Source: Halobacteriovorax sp. JY17 | GTDB taxonomy: Bacteria; Bdellovibrionota; Bacteriovoracia; Bacteriovoracales; Bacteriovoracaceae | DNA: 64,000 bases | Reading direction: 5' to 3' | NCBI RefSeq assembly: GCF_002753895.1 | Contig: NZ_NJER01000003.1 | Location: forward strand, 512,437-576,436 | Part shown: positions 55,707 to 63,771 of the stretch, piece after piece | Layout of the letters: each line of letters starts with the position of its first letter | Position numbering within the stretch: position 1 is the stretch's first letter | Made by a program: the position numbers and the translations under genes | Notes under the pieces: generated by a model | What the model was told of the DNA's origin: nothing | The model's database searches: none | The model's input: only the letters and a program-made list of their open reading frames with translations

Positions 55707-56639
55707 TTAATTACTCATTAAATATTCAAAAATATCATTAAATTCTGCTTCGTTAGAGTATTTAAGAACTACTTGTCCTGCTCCATTTTGCTTCGAATTT
55801 AATTGAAAGTGAAAACCTGTTTTCTTTTCAAGTTTTTGCTTTAAAGAATCTAGTTTTTCATCAAAGAAAGGATTTGCTCTCTTTGGTTCTTTATAATTCT
55901 TTTTAGACTTAATCAGTTTCTCTAGCTCTCTTACTGAGAGATTATTAGCTACCGCTTCATTCGCAAATCTAATCGCCTTTTCTCTATCTTTTTCTGCCGC
56001 TAAAATTTTTGCATGACCAAAAGATAGAAACTCTTTTTGAAGTAATTCAATTACGTCTCTTGGAAGTTTTAAAACTCTTAGAAAGTTTGCAACAGTTGAT
56101 CTTTCTTTTCCTAATTTCTTAGCAACTTCTTCTTGAGTAAGATTGTACTCATCCATTAATTGATAGTAAGCAAGGGCTTCTTCAACACAATTAAGATCTG
56201 ATCTTTGAACGTTTTCAATGATGGCCATTACCATTTTTTCACGATCAGTTGCTCTCTTAATGACAGCTGGTATTTTTGTAAGCCCTGCAAGTTTAGAAGC
56301 TCTAAGTCTTCTCTCTCCTGCTACTAACTCAAAACCTTTTTCGAGCTGAACAACTATAACTGGCTGGATAACACCATTTTCTTTAATAGATAATGATAAT
56401 TCTTCTAGCTCTTTTTCTTTAAATATTTTTCTTGGCTGATTAGGGTTTGTTTTAATTTCTGAAATTTCAATCATTGCTGGTTGATGATCAATAACAGTTT
56501 TAACCTCTTGCTTAACTGCAGAAGTATTTGAATCAATATCAAACGCCATTTTATTTTTTAAATTACCTAGAACAGCATCATTATTTGCGCCAGATATTAA
56601 TGATCCTATTCCTTTTCCAAGTGCTACTTTCTTTGCCAT
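55707..56639 (-). CDS. parB: Chromosome-partition protein ParB
   Basis: 310 residues. Begins MAKKVALGKGIGSLI; the CTP-binding core has IKTNPNQPRKIF, VIVVQLEKGFELVAGERRLRA (GERRLRA is the CTP signature) and then the HTH (LTQEEVAKKLGKERSTVANFLR) that reads parS. C-terminal dimer domain at the end. It loads on parS sites as a sliding clamp. Only 12 bases past parA. Confidence 0.96.
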   Translation of the reverse strand: MAKKVALGKGIGSLISGANNDAVLGNLKNKMAFDIDSNTSAVKQEVKTVIDHQPAMIEISEIKTNPNQPRKIFKEKELEELSLSIKENGVIQPVIVVQLEKGFELVAGERRLRASKLAGLTKIPAVIKRATDREKMVMAIIENVQRSDLNCVEEALAYYQLMDEYNLTQEEVAKKLGKERSTVANFLRVLKLPRDVIELLQKEFLSFGHAKILAAEKDREKAIRFANEAVANNLSVRELEKLIKSKKNYKEPKRANPFFDEKLDSLKQKLEKKTGFHFQLNSKQNGAGQVVLKYSNEAEFNDIFEYLMSN

Positions 56640-56651
56640 TAGATACCTCGC

Positions 56652-57527
56652 CTATTGTATTTGATCTTGAGATTGAACATGAGAACTTTCTAAATTAGGA
56701 ACTTCTGGCAACTCGCTTGTCGCCTGTTCCTCTACCGGTAACTCCGGTAATCCCTCTGCCTCTCTCTCTTTCAAGATCACTTCCTTGGCGAGTGCTAAAT
56801 ATGCTTCACTTCCTTTTGATTCAATATCGTAAAGAATAATTGGTTTACCAAAACTAGGACACTCTGCAAGTTTTACATTTCTTGGGATAACAGCGTCGAA
56901 AACCTTCTCTCCAAAATGCTTTCTAATTTCACCTGTAACTTGCTTGTGTAAACTTGATCTACCATCAAACATTGTAAGTAAAATTCCATCCATTTTAAGA
57001 TTTGGATTTAGATTCGTTTTTATAAGCCTAACCGTATTTAAAAGTTGGGCCAAACCTTCCATTGCTAAATACTCTGTTTGCATTGGAACAATAAAGGTTT
57101 CTGCAGCATTAAGTGCATTTACCGTTAATAGCCCTAGAGATGGTGGGCAATCGATTAAGATATAGTCGTATTCATCCATTATTGGCTCAAATGCAGACTT
57201 GAGCTTAGCCTCTCTGGCAAAAAGGCTTACAAGCTCAATTTCAGCTCCTGAGAGATTGTTGTCACTTGGGCAAATATGTAAATAAGGAAGTTCAGTTTGA
57301 TAAATTGCTTCTCTAATTGGAGCCTGTCCGATCATGGCGTGATAGATATTGCACTCAGAATGATTCGATGCATCAAGGCCTAGGCTGATACTTCCGTTTC
57401 CTTGTGGATCTAGATCAATTACTAGAGTTTTTTTCTCGGCCACTGCAAGGCAGGCAGCAAGGTTAATGGTAGACGTTGTTTTACCAACTCCACCTTTCTG
57501 GTTCATCATAGCAATGATTTTAGCCAT
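56652..57527 (-). CDS. parA: Chromosome-partition ATPase ParA (Soj)
   Basis: 291 residues. Deviant Walker A NQKGGVGKTTSTINLA, DLDPQGNGS and the Walker B DCPPSLGLLT; typical ParA end, plus an acidic, Pro/Glu-rich tail of about 35 residues (LPELPVEEQATSELPEVP) beyond the core. Moves ParB-parS complexes over the nucleoid. The tail is unusual and may bind a polar partner. Confidence 0.96.
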   Translation of the reverse strand: MAKIIAMMNQKGGVGKTTSTINLAACLAVAEKKTLVIDLDPQGNGSISLGLDASNHSECNIYHAMIGQAPIREAIYQTELPYLHICPSDNNLSGAEIELVSLFAREAKLKSAFEPIMDEYDYILIDCPPSLGLLTVNALNAAETFIVPMQTEYLAMEGLAQLLNTVRLIKTNLNPNLKMDGILLTMFDGRSSLHKQVTGEIRKHFGEKVFDAVIPRNVKLAECPSFGKPIILYDIESKGSEAYLALAKEVILKEREAEGLPELPVEEQATSELPEVPNLESSHVQSQDQIQ

Positions 57528-57565
57528 TTAGGTCTCCCCTAAGATAGTTCGTGTGTAGTTAAAAA

Positions 57566-58207
57566 TTAGATTAGTTGCGACAGATTGACAAGATTTTTAA
57601 TCTCTTTTTTTAGTGTTCCACGTGGAACAGTTCTATTTTTTAAACCAATTAATGTCCTACCGTCTGTGCCTTCTAAATCATAGAACAACTCTTCAATAAC
57701 TTCCCATTTCTTTTCGGTTGGCTCCAACTCTTCAAGTTCATAGAATGAAGGTCCTTTATAAAAGAAGACCGAGGTTTGCTCTCTGTACTTAATTAATGGA
57801 ATAAAATTTTCAATTGTCCCGACGGCCTTAAAAGTAATAACTACAGGTATGTCAATGTTAACTGTCTCGATTCTATGGTGATAGCATTTAACATTCTTTA
57901 ACCCAAGCTTCTCGGCGATTTCTTGAACCACTTTTGCTTTCTTGGCTCGTGCCTCAAATCCAACAAACTTCTTTTCCGGAAAAAGATATGCTAATGGGAG
58001 AATAGGAAATCCTCCACCAAAGCCAACATCTACGACAACCTTTGTATCGTCTATAGCCTTCTTAAAAACCTTACTTACTTCCAAAGGAAGAACTGAATCT
58101 ACGATTTGTTTTTGAAAGAAATCTTCGAAAGTTGTAATTCTTGTAAGGTTAATACCTTTGTATTCACCGGTTAAGAGATCGTGATACCTCTGAGCAAACT
58201 CTTTCAT
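57566..58207 (-). CDS. rsmG: 16S rRNA (guanine527-N7)-methyltransferase
   Basis: 213 residues. SAM site VVDVGFGGGFPILPLAYLFP; the usual form is DIGSGAGFPGLPLA, so Phe-Gly-Gly replaces the normal residues, but the frame is intact, as are EARAKKAKVVQ and the rest. Overlaps the mnmG stop by 4 bp. A perfect parS palindrome lies inside its 3' coding region. Confidence 0.9.
   Translation of the reverse strand: MKEFAQRYHDLLTGEYKGINLTRITTFEDFFQKQIVDSVLPLEVSKVFKKAIDDTKVVVDVGFGGGFPILPLAYLFPEKKFVGFEARAKKAKVVQEIAEKLGLKNVKCYHHRIETVNIDIPVVITFKAVGTIENFIPLIKYREQTSVFFYKGPSFYELEELEPTEKKWEVIEELFYDLEGTDGRTLIGLKNRTVPRGTLKKEIKNLVNLSQLI
57614..57629. promoter_or_regulatory. parS site (perfect palindrome)
   Basis: TGTTCCACGTGGAACA, a perfect 16-bp inverted repeat two symmetric changes from the B. 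subtilis parS consensus TGTTTCACGTGAAACA. It lies in the rsmG coding end, 87 bases from parA. Confidence 0.92.
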
Positions 58208-60051
58208 TGAATTATATTTCCTGCCACAAAGGCCAATGTTGCTGGTCTAATACCATCTATTCTCTGAAGCTGTGAAAATGTTGTAGGCTTAACCTCTTCA
58301 ATCCTCTGTCTGCATTCATTGGATATATTCCCAGCAATAATACTCTTCCAGTTAATTACTTTCTTCCCAAGCCTATAAATTCTTTCATTCTCTACAATTG
58401 ATCGATTTATATAGCCTTCATACTTTAATGAGATTGCACAGGCGTAAAGAACTTCAGATGAGAAGCTTACGCCTCTCTTTAAAAGTTCTCTTTCCAATGT
58501 CTCAACAGGATTTACCTGACTTCTTCTAATTAATTCATCCATCGCAAGATTTTTAGACAATTCACCGTATCCAGACTCTGCAAAATACTTTTTATTAGCT
58601 GGTGTTGCATAAATGCTCGAACTCTTTACTAAATTCCAAAGAATTTCATACTCATCTAAGAATTCCTGGTGATGAATATCGATTTCACATGATAAACCAA
58701 GTGCCAATCTGTACTTGGCCATTCTATTTACCGAATTATCCTCTCTAACATAGAGTCTATTTTCAGACCTTGCTGTAAAAAGCCTGTACGGTTCATCTCT
58801 CTTATTAGAAATTAAATCTTCTACCATTACTCCGATATAGGAATCAGCTCTATCAAGAACCATTTTCTCTTTACCAAGAAGAGAGAGTGCTGCATTTACC
58901 CCAGCAATCAAGCCTTGCCCTGCAGCTTCCTCGTAACCTGATGTCCCATTCACTTGTCCAGCAAAGAAAAGTCCTGGAATATCTATATATTCCAAGCAAT
59001 CACTCAGCTTAGATGTATCTACAACATCATACTCAACAGCATATCCGTAAACTTCTATCTCGCAGGCCTCAAAACCCTCTATTGTGCGCAGAAATTCAAG
59101 CTGAACTTCCTTTGGCAGGCTAGTAGAGACCCCATTTGGATAAATTGTATTAGCTGTAAGCCCTTCGGGCTCAACAAACACATGGTGTGAATTTCTATCT
59201 GGGTAACGAAAAGCTTTATCTTCTATACTTGGGCAATATCTTGGACCTACCCCTTTAATTTGACCGTTATATATGGGAGATCTTTCTTTATTTTCTCTAA
59301 TAATCCCTAAAGTGTTCTCATTAGTGTGAGCAATGTAACAAGATCTCTGCTCTACAAACCTCTCGCTAGCTAAATTCAAAGAATGAAAGTTCTTTGTCTT
59401 TGGATCACTCTTTTGCTCTACAAACTTACTATAATCCAAACTGTCTTTATTCAACCTGGCTGGCGTACCAGTTTTAAATCTAGTTTCTAAAGTAGAAACC
59501 TTTGAAAAGAGCTCATTCATTCCCGGAGACATTTGACAGCCTACACGTCCACCAGCATTTGACTCAGAGCCAGTGTGCAATTTACCATTGAGAAAAGTTC
59601 CTGTCGTTACAACACACTTTCTTGTAAAGAAAGCACTCTTTTCCGTCTGTATGCTAAAACCATTTACACCATCATTAATTGAGACAACTTTCTCTTTGAC
59701 GACACTAATATTTGGGACTGCTGCGATAAAAGCTTCAGCATTTGCAGTATAGAGGTCTTTATCAACTTGCACTCTTGTGGACTGTACAGCGTATCCTTTT
59801 GATTCATTTAAAATTCTATACTGTATGGCAGAGCTATCCGCAATCTTTCCCATTAGGCCACCGAGGGCATCAATCTCTCGAACGACCTGACCCTTACCCA
59901 CTCCACCAATTGCAGGATTACAAGGGGCTGAAGCAAGTCCCACATTTGGCATCGAAAGAATTAGAACCTTCAAGTCAAACTGTGCTGAAATCCATGCGGC
60001 TTCGACCCCAGCATGTCCTCCACCAATAATTGCAATATCATATTCTTGCAT
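58204..60051 (-). CDS. mnmG: tRNA uridine-5-carboxymethylaminomethyl modification enzyme MnmG
   Basis: 615 residues. FAD site IAIIGGGHAGVEAAW, PCNPAIGGVGKGQ, GTFLNGKLHTG and GRVGCQMSPG-type blocks, then GLFFAGQVNGTSGYEEAAGQG. Works with MnmE to modify U34 of tRNAs. Upstream are two parS-like sites in a 147-bp gap. Confidence 0.96.
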   Translation of the reverse strand: MQEYDIAIIGGGHAGVEAAWISAQFDLKVLILSMPNVGLASAPCNPAIGGVGKGQVVREIDALGGLMGKIADSSAIQYRILNESKGYAVQSTRVQVDKDLYTANAEAFIAAVPNISVVKEKVVSINDGVNGFSIQTEKSAFFTRKCVVTTGTFLNGKLHTGSESNAGGRVGCQMSPGMNELFSKVSTLETRFKTGTPARLNKDSLDYSKFVEQKSDPKTKNFHSLNLASERFVEQRSCYIAHTNENTLGIIRENKERSPIYNGQIKGVGPRYCPSIEDKAFRYPDRNSHHVFVEPEGLTANTIYPNGVSTSLPKEVQLEFLRTIEGFEACEIEVYGYAVEYDVVDTSKLSDCLEYIDIPGLFFAGQVNGTSGYEEAAGQGLIAGVNAALSLLGKEKMVLDRADSYIGVMVEDLISNKRDEPYRLFTARSENRLYVREDNSVNRMAKYRLALGLSCEIDIHHQEFLDEYEILWNLVKSSSIYATPANKKYFAESGYGELSKNLAMDELIRRSQVNPVETLERELLKRGVSFSSEVLYACAISLKYEGYINRSIVENERIYRLGKKVINWKSIIAGNISNECRQRIEEVKPTTFSQLQRIDGIRPATLAFVAGNIIQ

Positions 60052-60064
60052 TCAAACCTCTAAT

Positions 60065-60080
60065 TGTTCCATGTGGAACA
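60065..60080. promoter_or_regulatory. parS-like site (one mismatch)
   Basis: TGTTCCATGTGGAACA, one change from the perfect 57614 site. It sits 14 bases before the mnmG ATG, so ParB binding here might also affect mnmG expression. Confidence 0.85.
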
Positions 60081-60102
60081 TTTGAGAACTATCGTTAAAA
60101 CT

Positions 60103-60118
60103 TGTTCCACGTGGAACT
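60103..60118. promoter_or_regulatory. parS-like site (one end mismatch)
   Basis: TGTTCCACGTGGAACT: 15 of 16 bases match the perfect site at 57614. It is 38 bases from the 60065 site, in the same mnmE-mnmG gap. Confidence 0.88.
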
Positions 60119-60198
60119 TTTACAGAGAATTTAGTAGAGAGATTTAAACATTTGGAGCAATAATGTCCATAAATAATTGAAAATATTGTAAAAAAACC

Positions 60199-61695
60199 CT
60201 ATTTTCCTATACAAAAATTACTAAAAATATTATTTAAAACATCATCTGGAGAGATGATTCCTAGTAATTCCGATACTTTAGCTTCCAAAATATTTAATTC
60301 AGAGGAGATAATCGCAATATCAACCTCGTCATTTGTAAGTTCCTGAAATTGCAACATTGATAAATATATATTATTTACACACTCTCTATGCCTTGAAACA
60401 AGTAGCGGATTGTCCTGACAAAGAGAATTAAACTTAGAAATAACTAGTTTTTCAATAACCGCTTCTAGTGGTTCTATAGGACCATTTTTTATTAAATTTA
60501 CTGCCCCCATAGAACCAGCTCTGTCTTCTACTTTTGCCCCCATAGGACCAAAATCATTTTCTGGTTCTATAGGACCATTCTCCAAAAAAGTAAAATCCCT
60601 AGTATTCACCGAGAGGTTCGCGGTTATAGCAGAATTAAATACTGGAAGAGTTTTTAAAAACTCCTCAAAATTAAAATCGCGAAGTTGATCTTTATGAGAA
60701 ATAATTAAAAGATCAAATTCCTCATTCTTAAGGAATTTATAATCTTCTTTCTTTGTTTGTAGAGGATTAACCACGAGTATTTTAAAAAATGACGAACTTG
60801 AAATCTCTATAGCTCTCTCAATCCCCACTTTTTCAATACTATCTTCCGTTTCACGAAGACCAGCAGTATCAACCAATCTAAAAGTATTCCCTTGAAGGGT
60901 TAAGTACTCTGATACGTAATCTCTAGTTGTTCCTGCTTGATCAGAGACAATAGATCTATCGCTTGCAAGCAAGAGATTAAATAAAGAGCTCTTTCCCGCA
61001 TTCGTTTGGCCAATAAGAGAAATGGATGGATTAACTAAATCACTCTTATCTGACTGCACTCTTCGCCACAGTTGAGAAACTCTATTCTTAAAATCAGAGA
61101 GAGACTCATTTAAGAGAATGCTACACTGCTCTTCACCTACATCCTCAGAAAAATCAATACTGATTTCGACTGATGACTTAAGCTTTAAAAATGAACCATG
61201 CAAATCCATATATTGCTTATGAAGATCTCCAGATAAAACTTGAAGACCTTGATCCAGCATAAAAGAAGAGCTCGCATTAAGAAGCAAATCAAGACCCTCT
61301 ACCTGAGAGAGAGTTAACTTCCTATTCTTAAGTGCTCTATAGGAAAACTCCCCTTCTTTAGCGGCCCTTAATAATCCGCTACTAGTGAAAAGCTTAATAA
61401 TTCTTTGAATATTAATTTGGTTTCCATGAACACCAAGCTCAAGAATATTTTCTCCATTATAACTATTGGGTGCTGGAAAATAGGTAAGAACAACCTCATC
61501 AATAACAACTTCATTATCTAAGAGAGAACTAAAATGACTATAGCGAGGTTTAGTATTTTTTAAATTAAATTTGAAGAAACTTTGAAAAGCTTTAATATCA
61601 TCAAAGCCCGATATACGAATAAGGCCTATAGCACTATTAGTCTGTAATCCAGAACTGCATGCAATAATAGGCCTATCATCATATAAGTGAAGCAT
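60199..61695 (-). CDS. mnmE: tRNA modification GTPase MnmE with palindrome-coded insertion
   Basis: 498 residues against about 455 usual. The N-terminal THF-binding domain has GLIRISG, NSYNGENILELGVHGN and GEFSYRALKNRKL. The G domain has GQTNAGKSSLFN (P loop), DQAGTTRD, DTAGLRETED and SHKD, and the chain ends in the conserved FCIGK. Between the G5 area (TANLSVNT) and LEAVIEKLV lies about 35 extra residues (373-409) built around four in-frame 15-bp units: GPIEP, GPMGA, GSMGA and GPIEP. The insert is in a loop and the rest is intact, so the protein is probably functional. Confidence 0.95.
   Translation of the reverse strand: MLHLYDDRPIIACSSGLQTNSAIGLIRISGFDDIKAFQSFFKFNLKNTKPRYSHFSSLLDNEVVIDEVVLTYFPAPNSYNGENILELGVHGNQINIQRIIKLFTSSGLLRAAKEGEFSYRALKNRKLTLSQVEGLDLLLNASSSFMLDQGLQVLSGDLHKQYMDLHGSFLKLKSSVEISIDFSEDVGEEQCSILLNESLSDFKNRVSQLWRRVQSDKSDLVNPSISLIGQTNAGKSSLFNLLLASDRSIVSDQAGTTRDYVSEYLTLQGNTFRLVDTAGLRETEDSIEKVGIERAIEISSSSFFKILVVNPLQTKKEDYKFLKNEEFDLLIISHKDQLRDFNFEEFLKTLPVFNSAITANLSVNTRDFTFLENGPIEPENDFGPMGAKVEDRAGSMGAVNLIKNGPIEPLEAVIEKLVISKFNSLCQDNPLLVSRHRECVNNIYLSMLQFQELTNDEVDIAIISSELNILEAKVSELLGIISPDDVLNNIFSNFCIGK
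60469..60577. repeat. Four palindrome-like units inside mnmE
   Basis: Units at 60469-60484 and 60562-60577 (both TGGTTCTATAGGACCA on the plus strand), 60502-60517 (TGCCCCCATAGAACCA) and 60535-60550 (TGCCCCCATAGGACCA). On the coding strand all read GGT YCT ATR GRR SCA in the same frame, spaced 27, 33 and 33 bases. The spacers are unrelated, so this is not a simple tandem duplication. Two units are identical to one in the bactofilin-parB gap. Confidence 0.9.
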
Positions 61696-61697
61696 AA

Positions 61698-63167
61698 TTA
61701 ATCAGTTAATTTATAAACTAATAATTGCTGACCAACACCATATATAGTCGATGTGAAAATATATAGATTAAGACCGGCCGGTAAATCTTTCATAATAAAA
61801 CCAAAAACTAATGGCATAATCATCATCACTTTCTTCTGAGTAGGATCAGCTGTAGGAGAAGGATTTAAACGAGTTTGCAAGGCCATAGCAAGCGCCATTA
61901 AAACTGGTAGTACATAGTATGGATCTTTAATTGAAAGATCGTGAATCCATCCAAAAAATGGTGAACCTACAAACTCTTCAGCATTATAAAGAACCTGATA
62001 GAATGCAAAGAAAATTGGCATCTGAGCGATAAGTGGCAAGCATCCACCTAGCGGGTTTGCACCGGCTTTCTTAAATGCCTCCATTGTTTCTTTTTGCATT
62101 CTCTGCGGATCGTCTTTAAACTTTTCTTTAAGCTTAGTTAATTCAGGCTGAATCTTCTGCATCTTCTTCATAGACTTAAAAGACTTAAACTGAAGAGGAA
62201 ACATAATCGTTCTAATAATCAAAGTTAGGATAATAATGGCCAGACCATAGTTTGGAACATAGTCGTGAACAAATTGTAATCCTCTTAAAATTGGAACAGA
62301 AATAATTCCAAAGAATCCAAAATCAATAGAGAGATCTAATTTATCACCAAGCTTAGCCAGTAAATCGTAATTCTTTTTAGAAAATACAATAGAGCCTTCC
62401 ATTGCTTGCATTTCATTGACAAAAGTAGATCTAAACTCCCCTGATTCAAATGCGTTTAATCTAGCTGCAATTGGATCTTTAAAAGTCATAGCAAATAAGT
62501 GAAAGTTAAAATCGATAGCAATCCATCTCATTTTTCCATCATCTTCATCACTATCACCTGCCTTCATATGCTGAAGTTTTTGTGTGTAGTAACTAAATTG
62601 TCTTATCTGTCTATTCTCTTCCTCTCTCTCAGAAGAAGTTAAAACAACTCTATATCTATAAGCTGTCTTAGAACCTATCTTATAGGAAACTTTACCCATA
62701 TCATTCATTTCAAAATCAACATCTATACCTAGCTCAGAGTTAGAACCTTGAATGTGAGAAGGGCTTACTTGATTAAAAGTAAAGTTCTTAGAAGCAAAAC
62801 TCGCCCCAGAACCAATTTGAACAGCAAATGGCTTCTCAACACCAGTAGTTGCAAAGAAATCAAAAGCTGCACCAGGATTAACAAAGTCCTGAATAGAAAG
62901 ATCTGAATTAACTGTAACAGAGTGACCATTATTAGAAAGAGTAAAAGCCTCTACGCTTGTAGAAACAACATCGTTCTTCTTAACGACTTCAGTTCCAAGC
63001 TTAGCAGTATTCGCAGCATTCTTCTCAATTGCTTTTTCTGCAATTTGCTTTGTAGCATCTGCCTCAACAACTGCTGGCTGTTGTGGAGCAAAGTAAGTCT
63101 GCCAACCAAATAGAACTAGCCCCGATAGGACCACTGCTAAAAACATGCGTTTTTGATCATTATTCAT
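61698..63167 (-). CDS. yidC: Membrane protein insertase YidC
   Basis: 489 residues. N-terminal anchor (residues 8-24) followed by a Gln/Ala-rich and beta-sandwich P1 domain as in Gram-negative YidC, then the core helices with FPLQFKSFKSMKKMQKIQPELTKLKEKF, CLPLIAQMPIFFAFYQVL and VFGFIMKDLPAGLNLY. Inserts membrane proteins such as F-type ATPase c subunits. Two bases before mnmE. yidD, often located before it, is missing. Confidence 0.96.
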   Translation of the reverse strand: MNNDQKRMFLAVVLSGLVLFGWQTYFAPQQPAVVEADATKQIAEKAIEKNAANTAKLGTEVVKKNDVVSTSVEAFTLSNNGHSVTVNSDLSIQDFVNPGAAFDFFATTGVEKPFAVQIGSGASFASKNFTFNQVSPSHIQGSNSELGIDVDFEMNDMGKVSYKIGSKTAYRYRVVLTSSEREEENRQIRQFSYYTQKLQHMKAGDSDEDDGKMRWIAIDFNFHLFAMTFKDPIAARLNAFESGEFRSTFVNEMQAMEGSIVFSKKNYDLLAKLGDKLDLSIDFGFFGIISVPILRGLQFVHDYVPNYGLAIIILTLIIRTIMFPLQFKSFKSMKKMQKIQPELTKLKEKFKDDPQRMQKETMEAFKKAGANPLGGCLPLIAQMPIFFAFYQVLYNAEEFVGSPFFGWIHDLSIKDPYYVLPVLMALAMALQTRLNPSPTADPTQKKVMMIMPLVFGFIMKDLPAGLNLYIFTSTIYGVGQQLLVYKLTD

Positions 63168-63246
63168 TTAAAAAACTCCAATTAGGAATGTAAATTTTTG
63201 ATGATGAGTAGATATCACATTGATAATAGCTAGGAAAGTTTTGATT

Positions 63247-63612
63247 CTATAATGTCTCAAGTAAATGATTAAAAGAATCCTTTAAGCACTTCTCTTGCTC
63301 CTCGATACCTTGAACATTTTTTGTAATATAAGGAGAAACAATCACCAAGATATCGAAGCCTTTAACCTTCAATTCCGATCTTCTAAATAGATCTCTCATT
63401 ATTCTCTTATAACGATTGCGTACAACAGCGTTTCCAACTTTCTTTGTAACTGAAAAACCTATACGTGAATGATCTTTAGACGAAGAAATGCGGGTTGGCT
63501 TATAATAAGCCATTAACCACTTAGACTTGAATCTCTTTGAGTTCTTCCTTAAATAGGAAAAATCCTGGGTCGATAAGAGACGATAAGACTTATCGTAGCT
63601 ATTATCGACCAT
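63247..63612 (-). CDS. rnpA: Ribonuclease P protein component
   Basis: 121 residues. Conserved RIGFSVTKKVGNAVVRNRYKRIMRDLFR (core: KVGNAVVRNRYKR) binds RNase P RNA. Starts 6 bases after the rpmH stop without a clear ribosome site, so translation is probably coupled to rpmH, as is common. Confidence 0.95.
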   Translation of the reverse strand: MVDNSYDKSYRLLSTQDFSYLRKNSKRFKSKWLMAYYKPTRISSSKDHSRIGFSVTKKVGNAVVRNRYKRIMRDLFRRSELKVKGFDILVIVSPYITKNVQGIEEQEKCLKDSFNHLLETL

Positions 63613-63618
63613 AGACTA

Positions 63619-63771
63619 TTATTTAGAACCAGTAGTAACAGTAAGTTGCTTTCTACCTTTAGCTCTTCTGGCGTTAATTATATTCTTTCCACCAGCTGTA
63701 GACATTCTCTTAAGAAATCCGTGAACTCTTAATCTTTTCTTTCTTTTCGGTTGCCAAGTTCTCTTGCTCAT
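63619..63771 (-). CDS. rpmH: 50S ribosomal protein L34
   Basis: 50 residues, too short for standard ORF lists: [29 protein letters not shown], then [14 protein letters not shown] and a TVTTGSK tail a few residues longer than E. coli L34 (46 residues). Ribosome site GGTGGAG is 3 bases from the ATG. Lead gene of the origin-side minus-strand cluster. Confidence 0.97.
   Translation of the reverse strand: MSKRTWQPKRKKRLRVHGFLKRMSTAGGKNIINARRAKGRKQLTVTTGSK

Noticed and set aside
63118..63133. Near match to the palindrome family in yidC (AGCCCCGATAGGACCA)
   Set aside because: Two mismatches to the consensus, different reading frame, and it codes the conserved YidC anchor (VVLSGLVLFGW), so protein conservation explains it.
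63168..63246. yidD between rnpA and yidC
   Set aside because: The gap is only 79 bases and has no matching frame.
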